Positions 17,190 through 26,439 of a stretch of 64,000 bases of DNA are shown here, piece by piece; position 1 is the first letter of the stretch; each line of letters opens with the position of its first letter. Source of the DNA: JAIBDK01 sp965261915 (GTDB taxonomy: Bacteria > Pseudomonadota > Gammaproteobacteria > Arenicellales > Poriferihabitantaceae); contig CBDHDW010000013.1 of assembly GCA_965261915.1 (NCBI GenBank), positions 2,232,001 to 2,296,000 of the forward strand, read 5' to 3'. Below the pieces are notes generated by a model. The model did no database searches, had not been told where the DNA came from, and worked only from the letters and a program-made list of their open reading frames with translations. The translations under genes and the position numbers were made by a program.

Positions 17190-18191
17190 ATGGGAATTAT
17201 CAATAAAACGAAATCTGCAAAGAAAAGCGACGGAGAATCTTCCCAAAATGATGATGGCAAAGTCGTTGCTAAAAGAATGCCGCTGAAACCAGGTACAACG
17301 GTTGATCAATATCTAATAGAGGGCATCATAGGCGGTGGCGGATTTAGTATTGTCTATCGGGGATTTGATACGATTGAAAACCAGAGCGTTGTTTTAAAGG
17401 AGTATTTCCCCAATCAGCTGTCACGCCGAATTTCCAATGATTCAATTGAGCCCATCAGCGAAAAGAAAACGCGCGCGTTTCAGGTCGGAATGCAGCAGTT
17501 TTTTGCGGAAGCGCATGCGCTATCCCAGATACAGCATCCGAATGTAATCAATATCCTAAATATCTTCCGTGCCCACAACACGGCTATTATGGTGTCCAGG
17601 CTGGAAGCGGGAAAAGATCTGCGCTGGTTTATAAAACGTTGTCAGGGGGGGGTATATCTTGATCAGGCATTTGTACAAAAAGCCATCCCACCGATTATGT
17701 CTGGGATTAATGCGCTGCATAAAAACAAATTGCTTCATCTTGATATCAAGCCCGCAAATATCTTCTTGCGAACCGACGGCGGGCCGCTACTGCTGGATTT
17801 TGGTGCCGCCAAGGTTATGGACAAAAAACAACGATTTACCAGTTTCCAGACATTAACTCCCGGATTTTCTCCACCAGAACAGCACCACAAACAACAACTT
17901 GGTCCGGGTTCGGATATATATGCGCTGGGAGCGACGATTTACGCCTGTATTACCGGAAGACCGCCGCCAACATCGCTCAAGCGCGAAGAAAAAAGTCGAG
18001 AGCTTGAGCTTCGAGGAGCAGAGAAACGAATTACTCAGTCAGTAATAGATGCCATTCGCTGGGCATTGGAAATGGATATTTCAAAACGACCGCAAAGTCT
18101 GGATGAATTTGCCGACCTGTTCATGCAGGATTCCGAGTGGCAATCATTTGACGCTTACGAAAGAGATTTGCTGGCAAATAATTCGATTTAA
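17190..18191 (+). CDS. Soluble serine/threonine protein kinase
   Basis: A 333-residue Hanks-type kinase. A basic, Lys/Ser-rich leader of about 35 residues precedes the catalytic domain. The glycine loop is GGGGFSIVYRG (48-58), the ATP lysine is K70 in VVLKEYFP, the catalytic loop is HLDIKPANIF (183-192), the magnesium loop is DFGAAK (203-208), and the APE equivalent is GFSPPEQ. No membrane segment or PASTA domain is present, so it is cytosolic. A ribosome site AAGGGA lies 8 bases upstream. No phosphatase partner is adjacent. Its substrate is unknown. Confidence 0.92.
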   Translation: MGIINKTKSAKKSDGESSQNDDGKVVAKRMPLKPGTTVDQYLIEGIIGGGGFSIVYRGFDTIENQSVVLKEYFPNQLSRRISNDSIEPISEKKTRAFQVGMQQFFAEAHALSQIQHPNVINILNIFRAHNTAIMVSRLEAGKDLRWFIKRCQGGVYLDQAFVQKAIPPIMSGINALHKNKLLHLDIKPANIFLRTDGGPLLLDFGAAKVMDKKQRFTSFQTLTPGFSPPEQHHKQQLGPGSDIYALGATIYACITGRPPPTSLKREEKSRELELRGAEKRITQSVIDAIRWALEMDISKRPQSLDEFADLFMQDSEWQSFDAYERDLLANNSI

Positions 18192-18236
18192 GATTATTCC
18201 GGGTTAAGGATCGTTGGCCGGGCTTACACTGCCAAC

Positions 18237-19025
18237 CTAAGAAACAGCATCTACTGCCTGATTCGGCGGTGCTTTTAAATTCAACGCTCTAAAGTCGAAA
18301 TTGTTTTCCAGCGTTGGTTTGATGATTTTGAAAAAGGGTGAAACGTCAAAATCCCTCGGTGTAAACAGACTGTGGTGACGGATGTGGTATATCAAATCAA
18401 CACTGTAGTAATAGTCGGCGACTTCGGTTTTCTTTTCAATGGTTGGCAATATTGGATAGTGTATATGCTGAAACGATTCCGCAATCAGGCTTGAACAAAT
18501 TGCCCGGGAAGGATCCCCGCTGCCCAACGAGATCATTTTACGTCGCCACCGTACCGGAACCGGCGGTGTAGGCATAAAGTACCGCAGCATATCGAAAATA
18601 TGTTTCAGGTCATATTCGAGTCCGATTCTGTCTGCCATGAACTTCACCAGATCAACCCGCTCCGATTCGTTGATGCCGACCGGTCGACAGATTCGCAGAT
18701 TAAAGTTGCTGTACTTTGACAGGGGTGAAGCGATTACACCGTTTTTTAATTCGGCCTCAATCAGTGGACAAGCTTCACCGTTGTCAGTGAACCGGTTGGT
18801 TGTGTCGCCCGCGAAAAAAGCGGCGTGGGACCAGGTTGACTGGGTGAGAAATTTGATGGCACTGCTGATTCGAGTATTGCCTTCGACCAATAGAATATCA
18901 CCGGGCTGAAAAATCTGTTCCAGAACCGGAATGTCGTATGTGGCGAAAGGTTTGTAGTTGGCAATCGGCTGGCTCAGGTAGTTGGCAAAGCGCTTGCCAA
19001 TGGCGAGTTTGATGCTATCTAACAT
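18237..19025 (-). CDS. Permuted papain-fold amidase (YiiX/C92-like)
   Basis: A 262-residue protein with the circularly permuted NlpC/P60 layout seen in YiiX/YaeF-type proteins. The His comes first, WSHAAFF (H67) after GDILLVEGN and the SSAIKFLTQST helix; an acidic residue follows in LIEAELKNGV; and the Cys comes late, AICSSLIAESF (C177). This family is thought to cleave amide bonds in lipids or peptides. No signal peptide is clear. It lies 51 bp downstream of the 39-residue membrane peptide gene and may belong to the minus-strand set at 19077-20645. Confidence 0.75.
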   Translation of the reverse strand: MLDSIKLAIGKRFANYLSQPIANYKPFATYDIPVLEQIFQPGDILLVEGNTRISSAIKFLTQSTWSHAAFFAGDTTNRFTDNGEACPLIEAELKNGVIASPLSKYSNFNLRICRPVGINESERVDLVKFMADRIGLEYDLKHIFDMLRYFMPTPPVPVRWRRKMISLGSGDPSRAICSSLIAESFQHIHYPILPTIEKKTEVADYYYSVDLIYHIRHHSLFTPRDFDVSPFFKIIKPTLENNFDFRALNLKAPPNQAVDAVS

Positions 19026-19076
19026 AGTGCCGGCCCAGTCATTAGAGATACAAAGCCGAAGACGAAATATGCCTGC

Positions 19077-19196
19077 CTACTCATCGAGAAACTTTGGTTT
19101 TTTGTCTTTATATCCACGAATCATCCAGCCCAGCGCAAAAGACACTAAAGCGACGATAATCAACGCAACCAGAATTTCGCTAAAAAGATAGACCAT
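19077..19196 (-). CDS. 39-residue single-pass membrane peptide
   Basis: A short gene between the BON-like protein and the permuted amidase on the same strand. The product starts MVYLFSEILVALIIVALVSF, continues ALGWMIRGYKDKKP, and ends KFLDE: one hydrophobic span of about 20 residues followed by a basic then acidic tail, a typical bitopic small membrane protein. It starts 21 bp after the stop of the BON-like gene. Similar small membrane proteins accompany BON proteins in the ArfA/ArfB arrangement of mycobacteria, but similarity to ArfB is not claimed. Coding status is inferred from context and composition. Confidence 0.6.
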   Translation of the reverse strand: MVYLFSEILVALIIVALVSFALGWMIRGYKDKKPKFLDE

Positions 19197-19217
19197 CGTG
19201 TTTCTATTCTCCGGTAT

Positions 19218-20645
19218 TTAATGGATGGTTGTTGTCCAGTTAAGGTGTTCGAGATGTGGCAGACAGGATGCTAAGTAGCGGTCAATTTCCATGACCATAT
19301 CTTCGGTTTCTGCATTTCCGGTTACCAACACAGTATTTTCGTTGATGGCAATTCCGACCACGGAGCCGGGCAACAGCTGCAGAATTCTCGACCAGTTATC
19401 CATCCACAGATCGGATGTCACATTCGGCTCTACGCTCGTCATATCGAGTACCTCATCAACGCCGAGTACTTTGTTTAGCGCATTGAAGATCGTTTGCCGA
19501 ACACCAATGCTTGGTAATATACCCTCAACCACCGCGCGTTGCCCATCGCTAAATAAGGCAATGCGAGAAGCCGTTTCACCGCGCGAAACCCGAATTTGAT
19601 TATCGATTACCTGCTCTAGTCCTGCTTGATTACGAGCGTGTATAAATTTCCCCAGCTGCGCCGCACTATCCAGCCGACCCCAAACCACATAGCCTTTTCC
19701 GGTGGATTGTAAATTCAGGTCCCGCACCCCGCTCAGGCTGGGCAGAATGGTAATCAGTTTTTCAATCCGGGAGTCGCCAAATAGATTGTCGTCAACGTCG
19801 ACGTCAAGCGTTACCTTACGTACAGCAAAACTCTGCTTTACCGCTTCCACCAGACGATCCCGCGTCAGAGCAGACGGCAGTCGGCCCCTAATCGCAGTAC
19901 CCTGCCAGTCTGATTGAATCTGAAAATCTGGAAAATTAGCGGCAACGGGAAGCCGCAGTTGATTGGTTACACGAACCTTTGATATCAATGACACCGGTAT
20001 GGAGTAACCAACCTCGCGACGCAATTTGTGATTTTGTGCGACCCCTGAAATGAGAAGCTGATCGCGCCAGCCATGTAATTCAAATTCCTGTAATTGCTGG
20101 ATAGCTTCTAAACTTTGATCCATTCCATCCAGCCACAACGGCCGCCCCATTCGATCATCAATTTGTACTCGATCCTTCAGATTATCTTCGAAAAACCCAA
20201 CCTCCAGTTTAGGTAAAATCATTTCCAGAATGTCACCGCTCATCTGCCCGCCCAGCACGATGCCGTTATCGTGGCGGCTTAAAACCATGTGCGCCGAAGG
20301 TTTGGGCTGTTCGTTGACAGCGTTGGTTACAGAGCGCACGCCGGAAACCGCCGCAATCAAATCCATTTCAACGTCCAGGCCGGAACCGGGTTCAATATCA
20401 CCGCGAAGGTAAACATCACGACCATCAACGACGATCAGACTGTCTACCCAGGGCCGCTCTGTGAGTGACAAACGAATATCTAAGCGAATGCTTTGCGGAA
20501 TTGTTTGAACATAGTAAACACTAAATCCAAGGACCAGCGCAGCAACGGCCAGCGTTCCCCAGTAAATACTGAGGCGCATCTGTTCTGTTGCAGAGCGCGA
20601 TTTAAAATTTGAAGTTAGGGTGTTCAACCAGGCGGTCAGGTTCAT
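19218..20645 (-). CDS. BON-like repeat protein with N-terminal membrane anchor
   Basis: A 475-residue protein I do not recognise as a named family member. One hydrophobic segment (about residues 27-47, IYWGTLAVAALVLGFSVYYV) should anchor it in the inner membrane with the rest in the periplasm. The remainder contains several BON-like alpha-beta units (for example LIVVDGRDVYLRGDIEPGS and VEGILPSIGVRQTIFNALN) in which short strands alternate with a V/I-rich helix. There is no OmpA domain at the C-terminus, unlike ArfA-type proteins. It is followed by the 39-residue membrane peptide and the amidase, and preceded by the GNAT gene 18 bp upstream. Confidence 0.5.
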   Translation of the reverse strand: MNLTAWLNTLTSNFKSRSATEQMRLSIYWGTLAVAALVLGFSVYYVQTIPQSIRLDIRLSLTERPWVDSLIVVDGRDVYLRGDIEPGSGLDVEMDLIAAVSGVRSVTNAVNEQPKPSAHMVLSRHDNGIVLGGQMSGDILEMILPKLEVGFFEDNLKDRVQIDDRMGRPLWLDGMDQSLEAIQQLQEFELHGWRDQLLISGVAQNHKLRREVGYSIPVSLISKVRVTNQLRLPVAANFPDFQIQSDWQGTAIRGRLPSALTRDRLVEAVKQSFAVRKVTLDVDVDDNLFGDSRIEKLITILPSLSGVRDLNLQSTGKGYVVWGRLDSAAQLGKFIHARNQAGLEQVIDNQIRVSRGETASRIALFSDGQRAVVEGILPSIGVRQTIFNALNKVLGVDEVLDMTSVEPNVTSDLWMDNWSRILQLLPGSVVGIAINENTVLVTGNAETEDMVMEIDRYLASCLPHLEHLNWTTTIH

Positions 20646-20663
20646 GGCTTCGCATTGTAATGA

Positions 20664-21827
20664 CTAGTTGCGGTAAGGGGAATGGGTTTGAATGGCCTCG
20701 ATGTAGCGGCTAACCCCGGATTGCTCTCGCGCTACGAAGTCTGCAATCGCTTTTCTGAAGGTGCTTTCAGCCAGCCAGTGTAACGATTGCGTCCGCGTCG
20801 GCAGGAAGCCTCGGGCGATTTTGTGTTGCCCCTGCGCCCCGGGATCAAATTTCGCCAATCCCGCTTGTATGCAGTACTCGATTCCCTGGTAGTAACAAAG
20901 CTCAAAGTGCAGCGCATCAACATATTCACTACAACCCCAATGCCTGCCGTACAACGTTGTATCATCGCTGTACATCAATGCCCCTGCCACTGTTTTCTGT
21001 TTGTCTTGTGCCAGCACAAGATGAATCTGGTTCGGGAATTGTTCTGCAATCTCCATAAAGAATGCCTGATTAAATGCGGGCATGCCGTATTTGCGGTCAT
21101 AGACCTGATGGTAAAGCCGGACAAAATTCATCCAGTCCAGTTCACTGGTTTGGTCACCGTTGAGCCATTTGATCTCAATACCTGCATCGATAACCTTTCG
21201 ACGTTCCTGTCGAATTTTTTTACGCTTGCGTGATTTCAGCAAGTCAAGAAACGCATCGAAATTCCGATAGTTTTGATTGTGCCAATGAAATTGGCAGTCG
21301 TTACGGCTGACCGCACCGCCGATATTCATTTCAGTAAAATCAGCCTGATCCGGAAATAGGCAATGAACACCGCTGTACTCGCCCTGTCTGACGAATGTTT
21401 TCGCCCCAGCGATCAGGCTTTGGGTCAATTGGACGGAATCCGCAGGAGAAGCGGTGTTTTTCATGAGCATGCGTTGACCCGTCGCAGGTGTAAACGGGAT
21501 GGCATTAAGTAATTTAGGATAATACGGCATACCGTAACGCTGGTAAGCGTCTGCCCAGGCGTAGTCAAAAACAAACTCTCCCCAGGAATTGTGCTTTTCA
21601 TAGAGCGGTAGAGCAGCCTGTAAAACAGCGTCCTGGAAATAACACAGATGTCGCGGAATCCAGCCGGCATCTTCGCCGACACAACCATTTCGTTCCATAG
21701 CGCCGAGAAATTTTGATTTTAAAAACGGATAGTTGTTTTTAACCAGTGAATCCCACTGAATACCATCGACATCATCAATATCATTCAGAATTTGTATTTC
21801 AACTTTGTTATTTTGATTTTGGCTCAA
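20664..21827 (-). CDS. FemAB/DUF482-like GNAT N-acyltransferase
   Basis: A 387-residue protein resembling the DUF482 (peptidogalycan-biosynthesis-like, FemAB-fold) family. Family segments are PFLKSKFLGAMERNG, GEDAGWIPRHLCYF, FDYAWADAYQRYGMPYYPKL, the substrate block PFTPATGQRML, and a C-terminal FDPGAQGQHKIARGF. The true reaction of this family is not established. No good ATG lies near the start: I chose the TTG at 21827 because the longer open frame would overlap the divergent protease gene by 58 bp. It is the first gene of a probable operon with the BON-like protein. Confidence 0.8.
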   Translation of the reverse strand: MSQNQNNKVEIQILNDIDDVDGIQWDSLVKNNYPFLKSKFLGAMERNGCVGEDAGWIPRHLCYFQDAVLQAALPLYEKHNSWGEFVFDYAWADAYQRYGMPYYPKLLNAIPFTPATGQRMLMKNTASPADSVQLTQSLIAGAKTFVRQGEYSGVHCLFPDQADFTEMNIGGAVSRNDCQFHWHNQNYRNFDAFLDLLKSRKRKKIRQERRKVIDAGIEIKWLNGDQTSELDWMNFVRLYHQVYDRKYGMPAFNQAFFMEIAEQFPNQIHLVLAQDKQKTVAGALMYSDDTTLYGRHWGCSEYVDALHFELCYYQGIEYCIQAGLAKFDPGAQGQHKIARGFLPTRTQSLHWLAESTFRKAIADFVAREQSGVSRYIEAIQTHSPYRN

Positions 21828-21904
21828 AGGAGTAAAAATTTGTTGGGAATTTAACGGACAAGTTAGAGTATTATATCGACTGACACAACTCGAAGTTACG
21901 CAAT

Positions 21905-23371
21905 ATGAGATTATTAACGAAAGTTGCCCAGTCGGGCCAGACAAAGCGTTTGTTGCTTTCAATGTTCACCCTGTTGATGGTATCTGGAATGACGGGTTGT
22001 GCAACCAACCCGGTATCTGGCGAATCCGATTTCGTGCTCATGTCCGAAGAACAGGAAATCAGTTTGGGCAAACAAAGTCATGTTGATGTCATGAGGCAAT
22101 ACAAGGTGTACGAGAATGAAGCGCTTCAGGGCTACGTGAATGATCTTGGTCAGTTGCTTGCCGAAGAAAGCCATCGGGCACATCTCGATTACACTTTTAC
22201 GCTGCTTGATTCACCCCAGGTCAATGCATTCGCCTTGCCCGGAGGTTATATCTACATTACACGCGGCATCATGGCGTATATGAGCAATGAGGAGCAACTT
22301 GCCGGTGTGTTGGGTCATGAGCTTGGCCACGTTACCGCACGTCACGGGGTTCGTCAGCATAGCGCTCAAACCGCGGCAGGTGTAATCGGGGTTTTGGCAA
22401 CGATTGTGACCGGTAGCTCACAGGTAGCCCAGGCATCAAGTCAGTTGAGTGGTGCGCTGGTTAGCGGCTATGGGCGGGGGCATGAGCTTGAGGCAGACCG
22501 ATTAGGTGCAGAATATCTGGCGCGTACCGGATACGATCCAGAGAAAATGCTCGGCGTTGTGGGGATTTTAAAAAATCAGGAAGAGTTCGAACTGCAAAGA
22601 GCGCGCGAAGAAGGCCGCCAGCCCAGGGTGTATCACGGTGTGTTTTCGACACACCCGGAAAATGATCAGCGATTACAGGAAGTGATTGCCGCCGCCGAGA
22701 AATTCAAAATCCCGGATGCCCGTAAAACAGACCCGGAAAAATTCCTGAAACTGATGGCTGGTGTGACATTTGGTGACAGCGAAGAACAAGGCATCATTCG
22801 ACAACATCATTTTTACCACAAGGCGTTGGATTTTACCCTGGCCTTCCCGGAGGGCTGGAGAATTGAAAATCAGCCCAGCCAGATGGTGGCAATCCGCTCT
22901 GATGACGCTGCCGCAATCATTGTCAGTCTGGACAAATTGAAGGGTAATGAGAATGCCTCCCAGTATCTGCATAGAACTTTCACCAATCTGCAAAATGGAG
23001 AAAAACGGGGTAATGGGGTGTATACCGGAATTGCACAGGGTAAAACCCCTTTTGGTGTCACTGCATTTCGGGTTACTTCTGTAGCCCATGAAGAAAGGGT
23101 GTTTATTGTCGTCGGCTTCGCTAAAGCTGATCGACCTGATCAGGTTTTTATCGATACCGCAAAGTCGATACGCAGACTGAAACCGGGTGAGGAAAAGCTG
23201 GCAACGGCGAAGAAAATTCATTTGATTCGGGCAAAAAGCGGTCAGACATTCGCCAGTCTGGCGAAGCAAACTGATCTCGGGCGTTACGCAGAAGACCAGC
23301 TTAGACTGCTCAATGGCATGTATCCGGATGGTGAGCCAGCAGCCGGTCAGTTGATTAAAACCATTCGATAG
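21905..23371 (+). CDS. M48 metalloprotease, lipoprotein, BepA-like
   Basis: A 488-residue envelope protease. The N-terminal signal ends in a lipobox GMTGC (C32). The zinc site is HELGH at 138-142 with the third ligand in GHELEADRLGAEYLARTG. After the protease domain comes a beta-rich module (LDFTLAFPEGWRIENQPSQM) and a LysM-like C-terminal part (GQTFASLAKQTDLGRYAEDQ). BepA/YfgC and LoiP-type proteins act in outer-membrane quality control; the extra C-terminal domains resemble the group often annotated as M48 with LysM-like tail. It is divergent from the GNAT gene and precedes glnE by 12 bp. Confidence 0.88.
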   Translation: MRLLTKVAQSGQTKRLLLSMFTLLMVSGMTGCATNPVSGESDFVLMSEEQEISLGKQSHVDVMRQYKVYENEALQGYVNDLGQLLAEESHRAHLDYTFTLLDSPQVNAFALPGGYIYITRGIMAYMSNEEQLAGVLGHELGHVTARHGVRQHSAQTAAGVIGVLATIVTGSSQVAQASSQLSGALVSGYGRGHELEADRLGAEYLARTGYDPEKMLGVVGILKNQEEFELQRAREEGRQPRVYHGVFSTHPENDQRLQEVIAAAEKFKIPDARKTDPEKFLKLMAGVTFGDSEEQGIIRQHHFYHKALDFTLAFPEGWRIENQPSQMVAIRSDDAAAIIVSLDKLKGNENASQYLHRTFTNLQNGEKRGNGVYTGIAQGKTPFGVTAFRVTSVAHEERVFIVVGFAKADRPDQVFIDTAKSIRRLKPGEEKLATAKKIHLIRAKSGQTFASLAKQTDLGRYAEDQLRLLNGMYPDGEPAAGQLIKTIR

Positions 23372-23383
23372 CTGTATCGCTAC

Positions 23384-26287
23384 GTGGTTGTCGATCTGAA
23401 CGATTCCCTGCAGGCCGATTTCGAACGCCAGTTCCTGCAGTTCCTGGAAAGTGTCGAGCGCAGCCAGACAATATCTGACAAACAAAAGCAATGGCTGGTT
23501 GCTGAAACTCAAAACTGCAAATCCTTATCTGGTGTTTGGCAAGCCAGTGACTTTATTGCGAAAACCTGCATAGCCAAACCGGAACTGTTATACGAGTTGC
23601 TCCGCGGCGAAGCCTTCACAACAGGAAAAACACCGGCTCAAATTCGCGATGTTGTTCGTGAACACGCAAGCGACGCAGATAGTGAAGCGCGATTGCATCA
23701 AAATCTGCGCATTGTTCGGCAGAAAATTATGATCACACTGGGTTGGCGTGATCTCGCGGCCGCCGCAGAAGTTGAAGAAACCATGCTTTGCGTCTCAGCA
23801 TTGGCCGATGAATGTCTTTCCCAGGCATTACACCGCCACAGTCAATGGTTGACGGAAAAATTGGGTGAGCCTATCGACCGGGCATCGAATACCCCTTCTA
23901 AACTGGTTGTTTTGGGTCTGGGAAAACTGGGCGGCAACGAACTCAACTATTCGTCGGACATTGATCTGATTTTCAGCTATAGCGGAGCGGGATCAACAAC
24001 CGCAACCGCAAATAAAGACGGCCTCGATAATCAGGAATTCTTTACCCGGCTGGGACGAAAAATTATAGCAGCTCTGGAGCCAGTGACTGAAGACGGGTTT
24101 GTGTTTCGTACCGATTTGAGATTACGGCCAAACGGAGACAGCGGGCCGCTGGTTTTATCATTTGCGGCAATGGAACATTATTACCAAACCCACGGCCGGA
24201 GCTGGGAAAGATACGCTTTAATTAAAGCCCGCGTTGTTGCAGGAGACACGGGTCAGGGGGATGAATTACTCGCTACCTTGCGGCCCTTTGTCTATCGAAA
24301 GTATCTCGATTTTGGTGCATTCGATTCGATTCGCGAGATGAAGTCGATGATCGAAAGAGAGTTGAAGCAGACCGCCACGCAGCGGGACATCAAGTTGGGC
24401 TGGGGTGGAATCCGAGAAGTCGAATTTCTCATTCAAAGCCACCAGTTGATCCGTGGCGGGCGCGATAAAAATCTGCAAACCCAAGCACTGTATTCCGCGA
24501 TGCAGGCGCTCGCAGATTGTGGTGTGCTGGATCACGGAAAAGTTACTGAGCTCAAAGCGGCTTACCGTTTTTTACGCAATGTTGAGCATCGGCTGCAAAT
24601 GTTCGCGGACAGACAGACCCAGCTTTTACCCGCCGATGAGCTTTCGCAATTCAGGTTGGCAAAGAACATGGAGTTCGGGAGTTGGAGGGAATTTTGTACT
24701 CAGCTAGATCACCATCGCGAAACCGTACACAGACAATTCCGCACGATATTGCAGGACTCTTCAGGCTCTGAAGGGAAATCTCAAGCGCTCGAAACGCGTA
24801 CTGGGGTTAATAGTCCGGAGTTCAGCAGTCTGGAAGCGTTACTGGATATCTGGTCTGGCAAATCAATTTCTGAGTCACATTCGATTTTGTTGAATCAAAC
24901 GGGTTTCACTGATTCGGATGCCACATTGAAATTGCTCGAAGGCTTTCGTCAGGGCCGGTTGTACCCGTCTTTTTCAAACATCGAGCGAGATCGCTTAGAT
25001 CGGCTGATGCCGAGGGCTATGCTGCAAGCGGGAAGTCATGCAGAGCCCCAACGTGCGCTTGCCGCCTTTATTTCTATTATCGAATCCATAGGAAGAAGAA
25101 CGGCCTATCTGTCGTTGTTGATCGAGAATCCCATTGCATTGAATCAGCTGCTGCATTTATGTGCAGCCAGCCCGTGGATATCCCGGCATATTGGTCAACA
25201 CCCCGTCGTCCTTGATGAGTTGCTTCATCCGCTAATTGATATTCGCCAACACAATCGTGACGATCTCGAAACCGAGCTTGAGCAGCGATTGCTTCAACTT
25301 GATGAGGGCGATGAAGAAGGTGGGTTAAATACCTTACGGGAGTTTCAGCACGCCCAGGTATTACGAATCGCTGCCGCAGATGTTTCCGGGGTGCTAGAGG
25401 TTGAGGACGTGCATCTGGCATTGACTGTCCTTGCAGAGCTTTTGCTGCAGCGCGTATTTGATGAGGCGGTTCGCTATACCCGTTTAAAACGCGGCGCATT
25501 GCAGTGTGAAGCCGGAATAATAGCCTATGGCAAATTTGCCAGTGGCGACCTTGGCTATCATTCAGATCTGGATCTGGTGATCTGCTTTGATTCAGATACC
25601 ACAGACATAAGTGACAGCGATGCCGAGTATTTTTTCAGCCACGTTGGCAGACGGCTGATTCATTTGCTAACGGTGCGCACACACGCAGGCCAATTGTATG
25701 AGCTTGATATGCGATTGCGGCCGAGTGGGCGCAGCGGTACGTTGGTGACATCACTAAATGGGTTTTTCGACTATCAGCGAAAACAGGCGTGGACCTGGGA
25801 GCATCAGGCGCTCGTTCGGGCACGGCCTGTGGTGGGGAGTGGTCGCTTTATCCGTTCATTCGAAGCATCAAGATCACAAATTATCGGTTTAGCGCGTGAG
25901 CGAGACGAGCTCGCGTCGGAAATTAAACAAATGCGGCGTAAGATGATCGACGCGAATGGCCAGTCTACCGATAAAGTCTACGACATTAAACTTGGTGAGG
26001 GCGGCATTGTTGATATCGAATTTCTCATTCAGTTCTGGGTCTTGTTGTGGGCACACCGGTATCCTGATATTGCACTGCCGAGAAATACAGCTGAGTCCAT
26101 TGCCGGGCTGGTTGAAAATGAGGTGATCAGCGCCGATGTTGGACAAAATCTGTCAGCGTGTTACCGTGTCTACCTGCGGCGGTCACTTGATCTTAAGCTC
26201 ATGGATCAGGCGGTTTTGATAGACCAATATGAGCTGCTAGACGAAAGAAAACAGATTCAGGCGATTTGGCAGCAAACCTTTGGTTGA
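23384..26287 (+). CDS. glnE: Bifunctional glutamine synthetase adenylyltransferase/deadenylyltransferase
   Basis: A 967-residue GlnE. Two nucleotidyltransferase domains are visible: the first with GLGKLGGNELNYSSDIDLIF (about residues 183-202) and the second with AYGKFASGDLGYHSDLDLVI (about 708-727). The first half removes AMP from glutamine synthetase, the second half adds it, so nitrogen status is set through GlnB/GlnD. Both catalytic DxD sites are intact. Start is GTG at 23384, 12 bp after the protease stop. Length matches the family. It is followed by ilvE 152 bp later. Confidence 0.96.
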   Translation: MVVDLNDSLQADFERQFLQFLESVERSQTISDKQKQWLVAETQNCKSLSGVWQASDFIAKTCIAKPELLYELLRGEAFTTGKTPAQIRDVVREHASDADSEARLHQNLRIVRQKIMITLGWRDLAAAAEVEETMLCVSALADECLSQALHRHSQWLTEKLGEPIDRASNTPSKLVVLGLGKLGGNELNYSSDIDLIFSYSGAGSTTATANKDGLDNQEFFTRLGRKIIAALEPVTEDGFVFRTDLRLRPNGDSGPLVLSFAAMEHYYQTHGRSWERYALIKARVVAGDTGQGDELLATLRPFVYRKYLDFGAFDSIREMKSMIERELKQTATQRDIKLGWGGIREVEFLIQSHQLIRGGRDKNLQTQALYSAMQALADCGVLDHGKVTELKAAYRFLRNVEHRLQMFADRQTQLLPADELSQFRLAKNMEFGSWREFCTQLDHHRETVHRQFRTILQDSSGSEGKSQALETRTGVNSPEFSSLEALLDIWSGKSISESHSILLNQTGFTDSDATLKLLEGFRQGRLYPSFSNIERDRLDRLMPRAMLQAGSHAEPQRALAAFISIIESIGRRTAYLSLLIENPIALNQLLHLCAASPWISRHIGQHPVVLDELLHPLIDIRQHNRDDLETELEQRLLQLDEGDEEGGLNTLREFQHAQVLRIAAADVSGVLEVEDVHLALTVLAELLLQRVFDEAVRYTRLKRGALQCEAGIIAYGKFASGDLGYHSDLDLVICFDSDTTDISDSDAEYFFSHVGRRLIHLLTVRTHAGQLYELDMRLRPSGRSGTLVTSLNGFFDYQRKQAWTWEHQALVRARPVVGSGRFIRSFEASRSQIIGLARERDELASEIKQMRRKMIDANGQSTDKVYDIKLGEGGIVDIEFLIQFWVLLWAHRYPDIALPRNTAESIAGLVENEVISADVGQNLSACYRVYLRRSLDLKLMDQAVLIDQYELLDERKQIQAIWQQTFG

Positions 26288-26439
26288 CAATCACTGCAAA
26301 GTCATTAAATTAGGCGCTCTGGCTGAATTACAGCATTTAACCAATTTAGATTGGCGTTGATTAAGAAAAAATCAGTATCAACGCGAGAAACAGCAATAGC
26401 GGGTATCCGCCGCATAGATAATTTACAGGAGAATAACTG

